A stretch of DNA of 46,776 bases, taken from positions 1 through 46,776 of IMG/VR virus record IMGVR_UViG_3300044946_000016. The stretch is one strand, 5' to 3'. The notes under the pieces were generated by a model. It was not told the origin of the DNA. It was given only the letters and a program-made list of their open reading frames with translations, and ran no database searches. The stretch is from a virus. Position numbers and translations under genes: made by a program. Shown one piece after another: positions 21,067 to 30,343 of the stretch (position 1 is its first letter; each line of letters opens with the position of its first letter).

Positions 21067-22694
21067 TGAAACTATTTTTCACAATCAAAAAAGCGGCGCA
21101 ACTGGTCAAGGGGATATGGAATTGGCTTGAAGCTGGGTTGCCGTTTCTCACTGGTCAGCAAGGATGGATTCCTTCCATTGTGCAGGATGCGCGATGGGAT
21201 TTAAATTTTGTCACTCGGCGCGAACTGCTCCGCAAGGCTCGTTACTTTGCGCAAAACTCTCCGTTCATCAAGCGCATCATTGAGATAGATCAAGTCTATA
21301 CCATTGGTGCGAATGGGTTGCATCTTTCTCCGCAATCTTCTGACGAAGATTGGAATGAACGCGCCAAGGAGGTGTTCGAGGAGTGGGCGGTGACGGCTGG
21401 GTTGCAAGGTGAGAGTTTGACCGATTTGATGCACATTGGGCATTTTTGCGAAAGGACGGATGGTGAAATCTTCATGCTTAAAACGCGCCGAGCTTGGATG
21501 CAATCCGAACTAGACCGACGTGCTGAAAATGGAGATGCTCGTCGTATTGTTGGCAGCAGGCCATGTTTGCAATTGGTTGAAGGGCATCGTGTCGAAACGC
21601 CGATGGGAAAATGGAATGAGGACATAACTGACATTGTTGACGGCGTGCAGATGGATAGGATTGTTCTACCAGGCGGACGCAAGCTGCAAGTCAAGAAAGG
21701 TTTTTGGGTCAGGGACAGTCTTGGCAATTTCGACATGGACGATACCTACAACCTCGTCCCGCTTGATGGTATCATTCAAATTGGTGAAGCGCAGCGGGCG
21801 AATCAGTTGCGTTATGTCTCATGTTTCTACGCTACCTTGATGACGTTTGGCGATTTCAATGAGTTGCTCAAGTGTGAAGCGATGGCGGCAAAGGATGGTG
21901 CGGAGAAAACTACAGTATTGACAAACGCATCTGGCGAGGCTGACCCGGCGACTTTGTTTAAGGCTGCTTTCAACAAGAGTGGAGTGGCCGCTCAAGGTGA
22001 TTCGCCGGATGTCAAATGGGAAAAATACGGTCAATGGTTCCAAAAGAAAGTCGGCGGTCGCGCTCTTACTTTGCGCACAGGTGAGGACGTAAAGCAGTTT
22101 ATGAATAACCGGCCAACAGTAGCTAGCCGTGAGTATTGGCTGTTTCTGATTTCTGTCATTTGCGCCGGTCTTGGTATGTCGATACTTTTGGTGTTCCCTG
22201 ATTTCTCAGACAACAATCAAGGCACGGCCATTCGTGCGGAATTGGACATTGCCGATGAAGTCTTTAAGCGCCGGTCAAGAAAATGGAAAGCGGCTTACTG
22301 TGACATTTGGGAATACGTCATGGGTTGGGCAATTAAAAATGATGTCCGCGTGTCCGATCCGCCGCCGGACTGGCGCAAGGTTCAGGTTCAATCGCCGAAA
22401 GCGGTCAATGTTGACGCCGGGCGCAATGCTTCCGTTGACGCGGCGGCGTTGGCTGATGGACGATTGAATTACAAGACTTACTATGGCCAGCAGGGTAAGG
22501 ATTGGCGAACTGAATTGAAGCAGACGGCGACGGAGGAGGATTACTGCAAAAAGATTGGATTGCAACGCATTGTCACTCAGCGCGGCAATGTGATTCTTGT
22601 GGAACCATCCGACGTTGACCCGATGGGAAATCCGACTAATCCACAACCTCAACCGCAACCGCGCAAAGGTCAAAAACGAACTCAAAACGCATAG
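21066..22694 (+). CDS. Portal protein (lambda gpB-like family)
   Basis: The 542-residue product begins with segments typical of the lambda portal family: ARWDLNFVTRRELLRKARYFAQNSPFIKRII followed by an EDWNERAKEVFEEWAV region and a C-terminal stretch with Pro/Gln repeats (PQPQPQPRKGQKR). The portal forms the dodecameric channel at one head vertex and docks the terminase. ATG 21066 is in a TAATG overlap with the previous gene. Confidence 0.8.
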   Translation: MKLFFTIKKAAQLVKGIWNWLEAGLPFLTGQQGWIPSIVQDARWDLNFVTRRELLRKARYFAQNSPFIKRIIEIDQVYTIGANGLHLSPQSSDEDWNERAKEVFEEWAVTAGLQGESLTDLMHIGHFCERTDGEIFMLKTRRAWMQSELDRRAENGDARRIVGSRPCLQLVEGHRVETPMGKWNEDITDIVDGVQMDRIVLPGGRKLQVKKGFWVRDSLGNFDMDDTYNLVPLDGIIQIGEAQRANQLRYVSCFYATLMTFGDFNELLKCEAMAAKDGAEKTTVLTNASGEADPATLFKAAFNKSGVAAQGDSPDVKWEKYGQWFQKKVGGRALTLRTGEDVKQFMNNRPTVASREYWLFLISVICAGLGMSILLVFPDFSDNNQGTAIRAELDIADEVFKRRSRKWKAAYCDIWEYVMGWAIKNDVRVSDPPPDWRKVQVQSPKAVNVDAGRNASVDAAALADGRLNYKTYYGQQGKDWRTELKQTATEEDYCKKIGLQRIVTQRGNVILVEPSDVDPMGNPTNPQPQPQPRKGQKRTQNA

Positions 22695-22702
22695 GAAAAA
22701 TT

Positions 22703-22840
22703 ATGGCAGACGAAACTACAAAAAAAGCACAGACAAATTTACACGAAGGTGACGCCGTCGAGGCTAATAAGCCTGCCGATACTTCTAATCATCCTGTGGC
22801 GGTCAAGGCCCGCGAAGAAGCCGCCGCGAAAAAGGATTAG
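22703..22840 (+). CDS. Small charged hypothetical protein (45 aa)
   Basis: An ATG at 22703 starts a 45-codon frame (MADETTKKAQ ... HPVAVKAREEAAAKKD) between the portal and capsid genes. It is hydrophilic and helical with alternating Ala, Lys and Glu. A scaffold or chaperone-like role would fit its position, but nothing in the sequence proves it. It ends three bases before the protease-capsid gene. Confidence 0.5.
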   Translation: MADETTKKAQTNLHEGDAVEANKPADTSNHPVAVKAREEAAAKKD

Positions 22841-22843
22841 CTC

Positions 22844-25312
22844 GTGGCCAAGCTCTTTACACAGCGCATTGGAAACTGGTTCACGTTGCATCGTGCGCCA
22901 AACGATCTAGCTGGTGAGATACCAGACTATGAGGGCGGCGACTACGACGCCGTCATGGACATTCATGGTCAGATTGGGAAGAGTTGGTTTGGTGATGAGC
23001 ATGATGTGGACGCCGCTACATTCATGCAAACGATTGACGGCATGGCCGGTAAGAAGGTCTTAGTGAGTATTCATTCTCCGGGAGGAAATGTTTGGGATAG
23101 CTTTGCCATTCGTGCGTCTATTGCGCGTCATGGAAATGCTGATACGCGCATAGAAGGTATTGGTGCTTCCGCAGCTAGCGTCATTTTTCAAGGTGGAAAA
23201 ACACGGATTATGCCGAGGATTTCCATGCAAATGATGCATAAAAACTCCACCTACGTTGATCAATTTGGTGGAAATGCGGAAGACTTCAAGGATTACGCCA
23301 AGGCAATTAAGGATTTAGCTCAGAGATTAGAGGCTCACGATGAGACTTTAGCTAAGATGTATTCAGACCGTTCCGGCAACTCTATTGAAGATTGCCGGAA
23401 TATGATGGACTTAGAGACGTGGATGGATGGAGATCAATGCCTTGCCGCCGGGATGTGTGATAAAGTTGTTGACTGTATGCCGTCTGTGTCCAATAACGCT
23501 TTCGATTTAACACGGTTCAAGCGTGTGCCTGCGCCTGTGTTGAATCAATACTCAAAAAATAAAACGCCCATACTTATGGATAGAACAAAAATGATCGCCT
23601 TGCTCAACAAGTGGGGCGTTGAAGTTCCGAAAGATTCCACCGACAAGTGGCTTGAGGAAAAGGTGTCAGAAGGCAAGCCGGTAGTTGCTCAGGCTGTGAC
23701 TACACAGGCTGTTTCCACGACTCAGGTGACACAAACAACTGCCGCAAGCGTTGATGCTACTTCTCTTGCGCTTTTGAACGAATTGAAGTCGGAGCGCATT
23801 AAGGCGCGGAAAGACAAAGTTGAACGCCGTATCGACAATCTGATTTTATCTGATCGTCTGGAGGCGAATCGGCGCAAAGAAATTTTGGATTCAATCGTGG
23901 ACTCTGCCGGGGTAGTCATCAACGATTCGATTCTTGACATCTTAGAAAAGATGGAACCGCGTGCGCCCGGTTATGCGCCGGTCAATTCTGTCGAAATCGA
24001 AACGGCATCGGTTGGTGATGTTGCTAAGGGAATACTCAAAAATCGTTCTGCGCTCAATGCGTGTTTGCAGAATCGGGTTGATTATTCTGGCAGTAAACAT
24101 TCTCAGAGTCCCGTGCTCAAGGATGTTTCTCTTGGCGCAATCGAAACCAGTAAAATGCTGCGAAAGTATATTGCCAATTACACGAAGGGTATCAACGAAG
24201 ATACCGTTGGTGGTCAAGAGAGGCGCATGGAGCGTATTGGTGAGTTGTGTGAGCATATTAGCAATCATCCACAGGAGTTTGCCGGTATTTCAAATGACGT
24301 GCAGCAAGGGCCATATGGTTCTGCTACCGTTGGCAGCAATTTGCAGCGTCAAGTCATATTCTCGGAAGCTATGCGTGCTTTTCGGCGCAAGCTCGCCCCG
24401 TTGCAATCTTTTGCGCACACTTGGAACAATGTTCCGCTTGAAGGTAACGATGAGGTAATTGTTCCATACTATCCGCTGTTCACCACTGGCTCGTATCGTT
24501 TCGTCGCGCCGTCTGGCGGTGCTGGTAGTGGGGCGTCGAATACTTCTCCAGGTTATGTATTCAATGGAACTGACGTGGTTAATGACCGCATTATTACCGT
24601 CGGTGGCGCTGGCAGTGGAACGAAAGTTGCTGGAATGGATCGCGCATATCAGGCGATGACGTGGAGCACTTATTTGCTTCGCCGTCAGCCGTGGGTTGAT
24701 ATTGTCAAGCTGTGCGTCATGCGCGTTGAGCAGCTTGCCATTGACATCTTGAATGACATTATCTGCGCGTGGATTCTCAAGGCGCAATTTGGAAATGCGG
24801 TCTATTCCAATTCTGCCTCATTCTTTCAGACGAATGCGGTGGCGCAATTGGCTGGTGTAGCTTCCAAGTTGTTCTGGCCTGAGAATAATCGAACTCTTGT
24901 CATCAATACGGACTTTTGGGTCACGCTGTTGCAAGACCCGGCACTCAAGGCATTCCTGAACATCGGAACGACCGAAATCATCCGCGAAGCCAAGATTGGA
25001 GGACTGTATAAGTTCTCCGATACAATCGAGAATCCAATCATCCCGGTTACGTCAGATGGTAATTTGGCTGGCTGGATGTCTTATCCTTCTGCCGTGCTAT
25101 GCGCAACATCTCCAATGATGCCTGCCCCCGGCGTGGCTAAGTTGCTGATGACTTATGATGTCATCATTGATGATCAAATTGGTTTGTCGTTTGAGTATCG
25201 GCATTGGGGTGAAATGGTGGCCGATCAAGACCGACAGACGGTGGAATCATCCTACGGCTCAGGATTTGGGGAGGGTGCCGCGTTGAGGCGGTTGGTTGTG
25301 ACTGGTTCTTAA
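22844..25312 (+). CDS. Head maturation protease fused to major capsid protein
   Basis: The 822-residue product starts at GTG 22844. Residues 1-215 form a ClpP-like protease: SPGG oxyanion loop (78-81), catalytic Ser in GIGASAAS (Ser109) and His132 in MMH. Residues about 215-390 are linker and scaffold-like. From about 430 the HK97-type capsid domain follows (EAMRAFRRKLAPLQSF ... VIVPYYPLF ... HWGEMVADQDRQT). Protease and capsid are normally separate genes. Autocleavage would release the capsid subunit. No internal start or frameshift is needed: the frame is continuous. Confidence 0.8.
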   Translation: MAKLFTQRIGNWFTLHRAPNDLAGEIPDYEGGDYDAVMDIHGQIGKSWFGDEHDVDAATFMQTIDGMAGKKVLVSIHSPGGNVWDSFAIRASIARHGNADTRIEGIGASAASVIFQGGKTRIMPRISMQMMHKNSTYVDQFGGNAEDFKDYAKAIKDLAQRLEAHDETLAKMYSDRSGNSIEDCRNMMDLETWMDGDQCLAAGMCDKVVDCMPSVSNNAFDLTRFKRVPAPVLNQYSKNKTPILMDRTKMIALLNKWGVEVPKDSTDKWLEEKVSEGKPVVAQAVTTQAVSTTQVTQTTAASVDATSLALLNELKSERIKARKDKVERRIDNLILSDRLEANRRKEILDSIVDSAGVVINDSILDILEKMEPRAPGYAPVNSVEIETASVGDVAKGILKNRSALNACLQNRVDYSGSKHSQSPVLKDVSLGAIETSKMLRKYIANYTKGINEDTVGGQERRMERIGELCEHISNHPQEFAGISNDVQQGPYGSATVGSNLQRQVIFSEAMRAFRRKLAPLQSFAHTWNNVPLEGNDEVIVPYYPLFTTGSYRFVAPSGGAGSGASNTSPGYVFNGTDVVNDRIITVGGAGSGTKVAGMDRAYQAMTWSTYLLRRQPWVDIVKLCVMRVEQLAIDILNDIICAWILKAQFGNAVYSNSASFFQTNAVAQLAGVASKLFWPENNRTLVINTDFWVTLLQDPALKAFLNIGTTEIIREAKIGGLYKFSDTIENPIIPVTSDGNLAGWMSYPSAVLCATSPMMPAPGVAKLLMTYDVIIDDQIGLSFEYRHWGEMVADQDRQTVESSYGSGFGEGAALRRLVVTGS

Positions 25313-25345
25313 ACTGAAATCTGAAAAATCAAATACTGAAAAATT

Positions 25346-26341
25346 ATGTTTACTTACACAGTAGCTCAAAAAATTGCTGAACTGAACGCGATTCGTAAGC
25401 CCGGAAATGATGAATGGGAAAGCTATCGCACTTTGTCGGCGGAAGAAACCATGCCCGTCAATCAACTGAAATCCCTTGGCCAACAAGTCGAGGATGTGGT
25501 TGAATTGTTTCGCCTGCGCGAGAAATTCGAGAAAGACCCTCGGCGAGAAATTCAGATGGTTGATATTAATCGGCCGCAGAACTGGAGGACGGAAAGTGCG
25601 CAAAGAATCAAGGAGCTTCTCGCGGTTCGCAAGAAACACGAGAATGACTTGCGTTGGAAGCGTGCGCCGCGAGATCAAGATGGCGCGCCCATCACTCTGG
25701 ATGAATTTATTCAGATGTTGATGTCGCCGGTCAAGGCTGTTGGTATTGCCTTGGTTATGTTTGCCTGTCTGTTCTTTGGCTTCAACGCATCGGCACAGCA
25801 GACAAATCTATTCACGAATCAGGCTCCGCAGTTGCCGTTCTACCCCACCAACACAATCAATGGTGGGTTGTATGGTGTATTTTTGCCGCTTTATAATGAG
25901 CCTTTGCTCAATGCGGCGACAAACTACTATACCAATTCAAATCCGCTGATTGCCAGCAGCACAAATTATCAGGGCACAAATAGCTCGGTATTGACTAACG
26001 CGAGCGGTATCCCCACCAATTACAATGGCGGGATTATCTTTCCAGTTGGCGTGCCGCAGTCTCTCAATGTGACTATCGGTGTCGGTGGATTTCCAAGTAA
26101 TTCAGTTGCCGATCAATTGATTTGTTCCGTCGATCAATCGGCGGATGGAATACTTTGGACAAACCTATGCACCATTTCATTGACGAATCTGACTGGCCAG
26201 GGGGCGGGTATATTTCAATACGGGGTAACTAATATCAATGTTGGCGCGATGAGTCAGATAAGATTGCACTCACTTGCCAACAACGGTCTTGGAGCGTGGA
26301 CAAATTGTCTGTTCTCTGTTGCGTGTAAAGTGGGACTCTAA
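25346..26341 (+). CDS. Virion-region protein with internal signal peptide (331 aa)
   Basis: Residues 1-125 are charged and helical (KKHENDLRWKRAP). Residues 129-148 form a hydrophobic segment ending ASA-QQ, exactly like a Sec signal peptide, and the remaining part is Asn/Thr-rich and beta-like (TNLFTNQAPQLPFYP). In-frame ATGs at 25715 and 25721 precede the hydrophobic segment and could give a shorter exported product, so this may be two proteins from one frame. I do not recognise either half. Confidence 0.55.
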   Translation: MFTYTVAQKIAELNAIRKPGNDEWESYRTLSAEETMPVNQLKSLGQQVEDVVELFRLREKFEKDPRREIQMVDINRPQNWRTESAQRIKELLAVRKKHENDLRWKRAPRDQDGAPITLDEFIQMLMSPVKAVGIALVMFACLFFGFNASAQQTNLFTNQAPQLPFYPTNTINGGLYGVFLPLYNEPLLNAATNYYTNSNPLIASSTNYQGTNSSVLTNASGIPTNYNGGIIFPVGVPQSLNVTIGVGGFPSNSVADQLICSVDQSADGILWTNLCTISLTNLTGQGAGIFQYGVTNINVGAMSQIRLHSLANNGLGAWTNCLFSVACKVGL

Positions 26342-26362
26342 TTCCAAGCTCTCTACGGAGCT

Positions 26363-29300
26363 ATGAGGTCGATTCTCAATAGAAGTGCCGTTTTGATAGC
26401 GGCACTTCTTCTTTCTTGCGCAAGCCTTTGGGCTGGCGTTGTGGCTCAGGCTGGAGCCACGATCACGGGTTACGCGCAAGATGCGTTTGGAAACGTCTAT
26501 GCTCCGATGTTGACGTTTGTTCCAATTCAGTTGTTTGATACTGGAATTGGAACTACGTTACCCGCTCAGATTCAAATCATAGTCAATACGACAAATTCTC
26601 ATGGATTCTACAATGGGGCAACAGGTCAATTTGCGGCGTCGAATCTGACTTGTGGATTATGGAATGTGACTCCTTCAGGCGCGAGATCGTTCAAGCAAAT
26701 CTTCGTGCCGGATACGACGAATGTCTTTCAGTTTAATTGGTTGATAATAAACCCTCCTCAAACAATTATTGACATCAGTAATGTCGTGATGATTCCAACT
26801 CTTATCGCAGGTTCTGGCATAAGCTTGGAAACGAATGCTGATGAGTTGGGTATAATCACAAATTACACGATAGCGAACAGCGGGGTTGGTATTACTTATC
26901 TGCCTGGTCAAAATTTGACCGCTGTAACAAATGGAAGCTCAGTCACTTTTAATGCAAGTGCGGGTGGTGGCTTGGGTGTTTATTTTCCATTCAACTTTAC
27001 TACTAATGCGCAGGGGGTGATTGATGTAACCAACACCCTCAAGCAATTGTCAACAAATAATCTTGCCGGGATGACAAATCTGGCCGGTTCAGCCATTGTC
27101 AGCACAATTCCTTATTCCGTGCTGCCCGCCAACTTGGCGTCAAATCAGAATGTTGGGAATTTGAATTTTTTAGCCGGGTTGAATGTGAGCGGAAATCAGA
27201 ATGTGGGCGGTTCGATGATTGTAGGCGCAATTGGATTCAATAACGGCAGCATTATTTTGACCAATATAACCAATCCTTCTTTCACGATGGAGGCCGGCAA
27301 CGGCGGTTATATTGTCAATGGCGATTTATTTGGCAATCAACCCTATTGGGACACATTTCGCAATCAAACCTATTATTCAATTCAGGATGACAATCATAGC
27401 CTGAATTACATTACTTTTACGAATGGGGATCCAACGACTTACTTTGGCGGCGGCATTCATGTTCCAGCCGCGACAAACGCAGCCACTAAGAATGCAGCCT
27501 TTCTGATGACGGATGGCAGCGGTCAATTGCTGAACGGAATCGGCCTGACAAACATTGCGTTTTTTGGTTCAACGAATTTTGGTCAATCCTATGGAACAAA
27601 TTTAAGCAACGGTTCCGGCTGGCTGATTTCAACCAATGCTCATCTTACTTTGGTGGATGAGAATGGTTCAATTTGGACAACGCGCACAAACGCTTCTTTC
27701 GGAGTGTCGAATCAGTTTGGCGTCAATGCCGGAAATTATTGGCTGACCACAAATGGAAATACCTTTCAGTCCGGCAGTAATTCGGCGTCATCGTTTTATG
27801 TTCCGGCTGGACAGATACTTCCGGTATCTGCCGGCGCCGGTTTGTCCAGTTCAGTTACGGCGGGATTTCTTGTCCTGAGCACCACTGGTGGAAATTCCAA
27901 CTACTATAATGTAGTTACAAATCTTAATCTGCTCGTGCAGTCCGGTTCGACTGGAAACACAAACATTTTCTCGCTTCAATCTGTGATTACCAATATGACT
28001 TCCATTCAATTTGGAAGCACATACACGGAAAGCGCGGGCGGATTGACGAATACGGCGGTGACGCAAAACATCTATAGTTTTGGAACGAACAGCCTGGCTT
28101 ATATTTCCAATCTTTCAGCCAATGAAATGAGCACGGTGACGGGAGGGTTTAGTTGGTATCCAACTAATTACATGGCGACACTCTACGGCACACTCGACGC
28201 CTCAAACTTTATAGCTGTCAATGGTGTTCAGGTGGGCGGAGCAATTACAAATACAACTCTTACATCTGCTCTGGTTGGAGCTAATGAAATTGGCATATTC
28301 GGCGAGGTAAATCTAAGTGGAGCGGCCTACACGCCCACCACACGCACACTGACGATTACAAGCGGTGGGAACATTGTGGCGGGAACGAATGTCAATCTAA
28401 GTGGAACGACGTTGTCAACATACAACTTAGACCAAGAATACAACTTGGTCACTGGCTACGGTGCCGATCCCACTGGCGGAACCTATTCTGACGTGGCTCT
28501 GGCTAATGCGTTGGCTGATTATGCTACTCATGGCGGAGGTTGGATAACTCTTCCACCGGGCACTTATTGCTTCCATTGCTTTCACATTCCAACGAATAAC
28601 GCGAATGCGGGCAAAGGCTATGGCGGCGGAATAAGAGGCGCGGGAGCTTTTGCTACGCACATTCAACTTAGCTCCACGGGGGCTGGCACAAACGATGGTG
28701 GACTCATTGATTATCGCGGAAATCTCACTCCGTTTTGCATCCAACATCTTTGGCTTGATTATACCAATAGTGCAGTGACCATGCCGATTATCTTCACCTT
28801 GGGCACCCTCCATATAGACGATGTTCAATTTTACAGCGAGAATGGCGGTCATGTTTGCACCAATGTCCAGTGGGGTGGTCGCGCCGTTGGTTGGATTTCA
28901 GGCAATTATACCAACGCGCCTTATAGTGGTTACGGCTCTTATGAGAATGCCTGCGTGGCTCAGAGTTGCGGAGTGATGAACCAGCTTAATGCCGCTGCCA
29001 ATGGGATTGTGATTGAGAATAATTATATATCGACCACGATTTCAGGCGATGGGATTCCCGTTGAAGTTGTGGACGGCCAACAATATGGGGCTAATTGCAA
29101 CGTTTTTCAGAATAACATTTATGAACTAGCTGGAAGCCAGCCGGTTACCGTTCTGATTTCAAATTCTTACAGCACTTTTGGATCGATTGGACTTATCGGA
29201 AATAAAGTCGTCAACTGCGATTTCGACGATGCAACTAGCGGAACTCAGGTTGGAGTGGCCACCGCCTCGCTATACGGTACCTACACGAGTGGCAACACAA

Positions 29301-29851
29301 TGAACGGCTTGGGTATTCCAGTTTTGGATTATTTGAACACAACGTCGGGACCATTGGCTGGTCTTGGCGCAACGACGCTCGCCATGCAGAACAGTCAGGA
29401 TGGGGGTTTGCAAGTGGAGAATACATGGGGGCCTGCGATTATCGGAAGCGGAGCGGCGGGCAACGGTTATTTTGGCATTCATGGGACGAATGACTTTATT
29501 GTTTACTACACCAATACGGTGTCCGGTTTGGATGCCTTTCACGTAAGATCATCTGGAACGACTGTCACGACAAATGGTGGATTTTTCTCCTCCTCAACTG
29601 GATATGCCAGTTATTCCTCGACTCGAAATTCGGGGTATAATTACGGAACATTGGGCACTACAAACACACTCGCTGTGGACAATTGGGTCAGCATTGGCGC
29701 GACAAATTCCACGATAGTCCGGTTTGATTTTTATGGCCATGCCTATGCCACGAACATTAATTTCACCGGCTGTCTTGATGTTCGCACGATTGCCAATGGC
29801 GGATTTTTTACTAACAATGGAACTCTGACTGTGTTGGGGTCGCACCCATGA
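26363..29851 (+). CDS. Tail-spike-like protein with signal peptide and pectate-lyase-like domain
   Basis: The 1162-residue product begins with a Sec signal peptide (residues about 1-28, LIAALLLSCASLWA). The middle is Asn/Thr/Gly-rich with repeated beta segments. From about residue 695 it has GADPTGGTYSDVALANAL ... GGGWITLPPGTY, the N-terminal mark of pectate-lyase/right-handed beta-helix proteins often found in tail spikes and depolymerases, and the C-terminal part is again fibre-like. It would bind or degrade surface polysaccharide. A signal peptide on a spike is unusual. SCA near residue 18 could also be a weak lipobox. Confidence 0.65.
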   Translation: MRSILNRSAVLIAALLLSCASLWAGVVAQAGATITGYAQDAFGNVYAPMLTFVPIQLFDTGIGTTLPAQIQIIVNTTNSHGFYNGATGQFAASNLTCGLWNVTPSGARSFKQIFVPDTTNVFQFNWLIINPPQTIIDISNVVMIPTLIAGSGISLETNADELGIITNYTIANSGVGITYLPGQNLTAVTNGSSVTFNASAGGGLGVYFPFNFTTNAQGVIDVTNTLKQLSTNNLAGMTNLAGSAIVSTIPYSVLPANLASNQNVGNLNFLAGLNVSGNQNVGGSMIVGAIGFNNGSIILTNITNPSFTMEAGNGGYIVNGDLFGNQPYWDTFRNQTYYSIQDDNHSLNYITFTNGDPTTYFGGGIHVPAATNAATKNAAFLMTDGSGQLLNGIGLTNIAFFGSTNFGQSYGTNLSNGSGWLISTNAHLTLVDENGSIWTTRTNASFGVSNQFGVNAGNYWLTTNGNTFQSGSNSASSFYVPAGQILPVSAGAGLSSSVTAGFLVLSTTGGNSNYYNVVTNLNLLVQSGSTGNTNIFSLQSVITNMTSIQFGSTYTESAGGLTNTAVTQNIYSFGTNSLAYISNLSANEMSTVTGGFSWYPTNYMATLYGTLDASNFIAVNGVQVGGAITNTTLTSALVGANEIGIFGEVNLSGAAYTPTTRTLTITSGGNIVAGTNVNLSGTTLSTYNLDQEYNLVTGYGADPTGGTYSDVALANALADYATHGGGWITLPPGTYCFHCFHIPTNNANAGKGYGGGIRGAGAFATHIQLSSTGAGTNDGGLIDYRGNLTPFCIQHLWLDYTNSAVTMPIIFTLGTLHIDDVQFYSENGGHVCTNVQWGGRAVGWISGNYTNAPYSGYGSYENACVAQSCGVMNQLNAAANGIVIENNYISTTISGDGIPVEVVDGQQYGANCNVFQNNIYELAGSQPVTVLISNSYSTFGSIGLIGNKVVNCDFDDATSGTQVGVATASLYGTYTSGNTMNGLGIPVLDYLNTTSGPLAGLGATTLAMQNSQDGGLQVENTWGPAIIGSGAAGNGYFGIHGTNDFIVYYTNTVSGLDAFHVRSSGTTVTTNGGFFSSSTGYASYSSTRNSGYNYGTLGTTNTLAVDNWVSIGATNSTIVRFDFYGHAYATNINFTGCLDVRTIANGGFFTNNGTLTVLGSHP

Positions 29852-29892
29852 TTGTTCTTGACCACATTTCGACAAGCTGCGAGGCTTGAGCC

Positions 29893-30021
29893 ATGATTAT
29901 CATAATTCCATTCGTCATTCTCTGCGCTGTGGCCATGAACCGAAACTCTAAGCCAGAATTCTGTGAGCAGTTTGAAGTGTTCGACGAATCAATATGGAAA
30001 CAACATGTCAGAGAAGTATGA
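29893..30021 (+). CDS. Small membrane protein (42 aa)
   Basis: The product starts with a hydrophobic helix (MIIIIPFVILCAVAM) followed by a soluble, acidic tail (PEFCEQFEVFDESI). It ends 17 bases inside the next gene. It could be part of the lysis block or a membrane tether. Function unknown. Confidence 0.5.
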   Translation: MIIIIPFVILCAVAMNRNSKPEFCEQFEVFDESIWKQHVREV

Positions 30022-30322
30022 CAAAGACAGTTTGGACGCCACTCTCGCCACCATTCTGGCGAATCAGAAGTCCATGAAACAGCAGATGACCGATCATAAC
30101 ACGGCTTTGATGTTTAAGTTGGATGTGGCTGATATGAGATTTGTCGCGCATGAAAAAATTGATGAAGAGCGGCACAAGCAGAATGTCGTGGATATAAAAG
30201 ATGTTGGTGAAGAAGTCAAGAAACTGAACAACTTTAAGATCAAGGCTGTTGGCATATTTTCTGGAATAGTGATTGCGCTTAAGGGTTTGGAGCATTTGAT
30301 TTTTCCATCTCACAAACCATAA
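30005..30322 (+). CDS. Coiled-coil protein with C-terminal membrane helix (105 aa)
   Basis: A helical, charged body (DATLATILANQKSMKQQM, DIKDVGEEVKKLNN) is followed by one hydrophobic segment (residues about 79-93, KAVGIFSGIVIAL). This is the XhlA/haemolysin-like or holin-accessory layout, which suggests a lysis role. ATG 30005 is chosen because it begins the typical MSEKYDKDS stretch and overlaps the previous gene. The next gene is holin-like in its N-terminal part. Confidence 0.6.
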   Translation: MSEKYDKDSLDATLATILANQKSMKQQMTDHNTALMFKLDVADMRFVAHEKIDEERHKQNVVDIKDVGEEVKKLNNFKIKAVGIFSGIVIALKGLEHLIFPSHKP

Positions 30323-30343
30323 CAACAAAAAGAAAGGTTAAAT

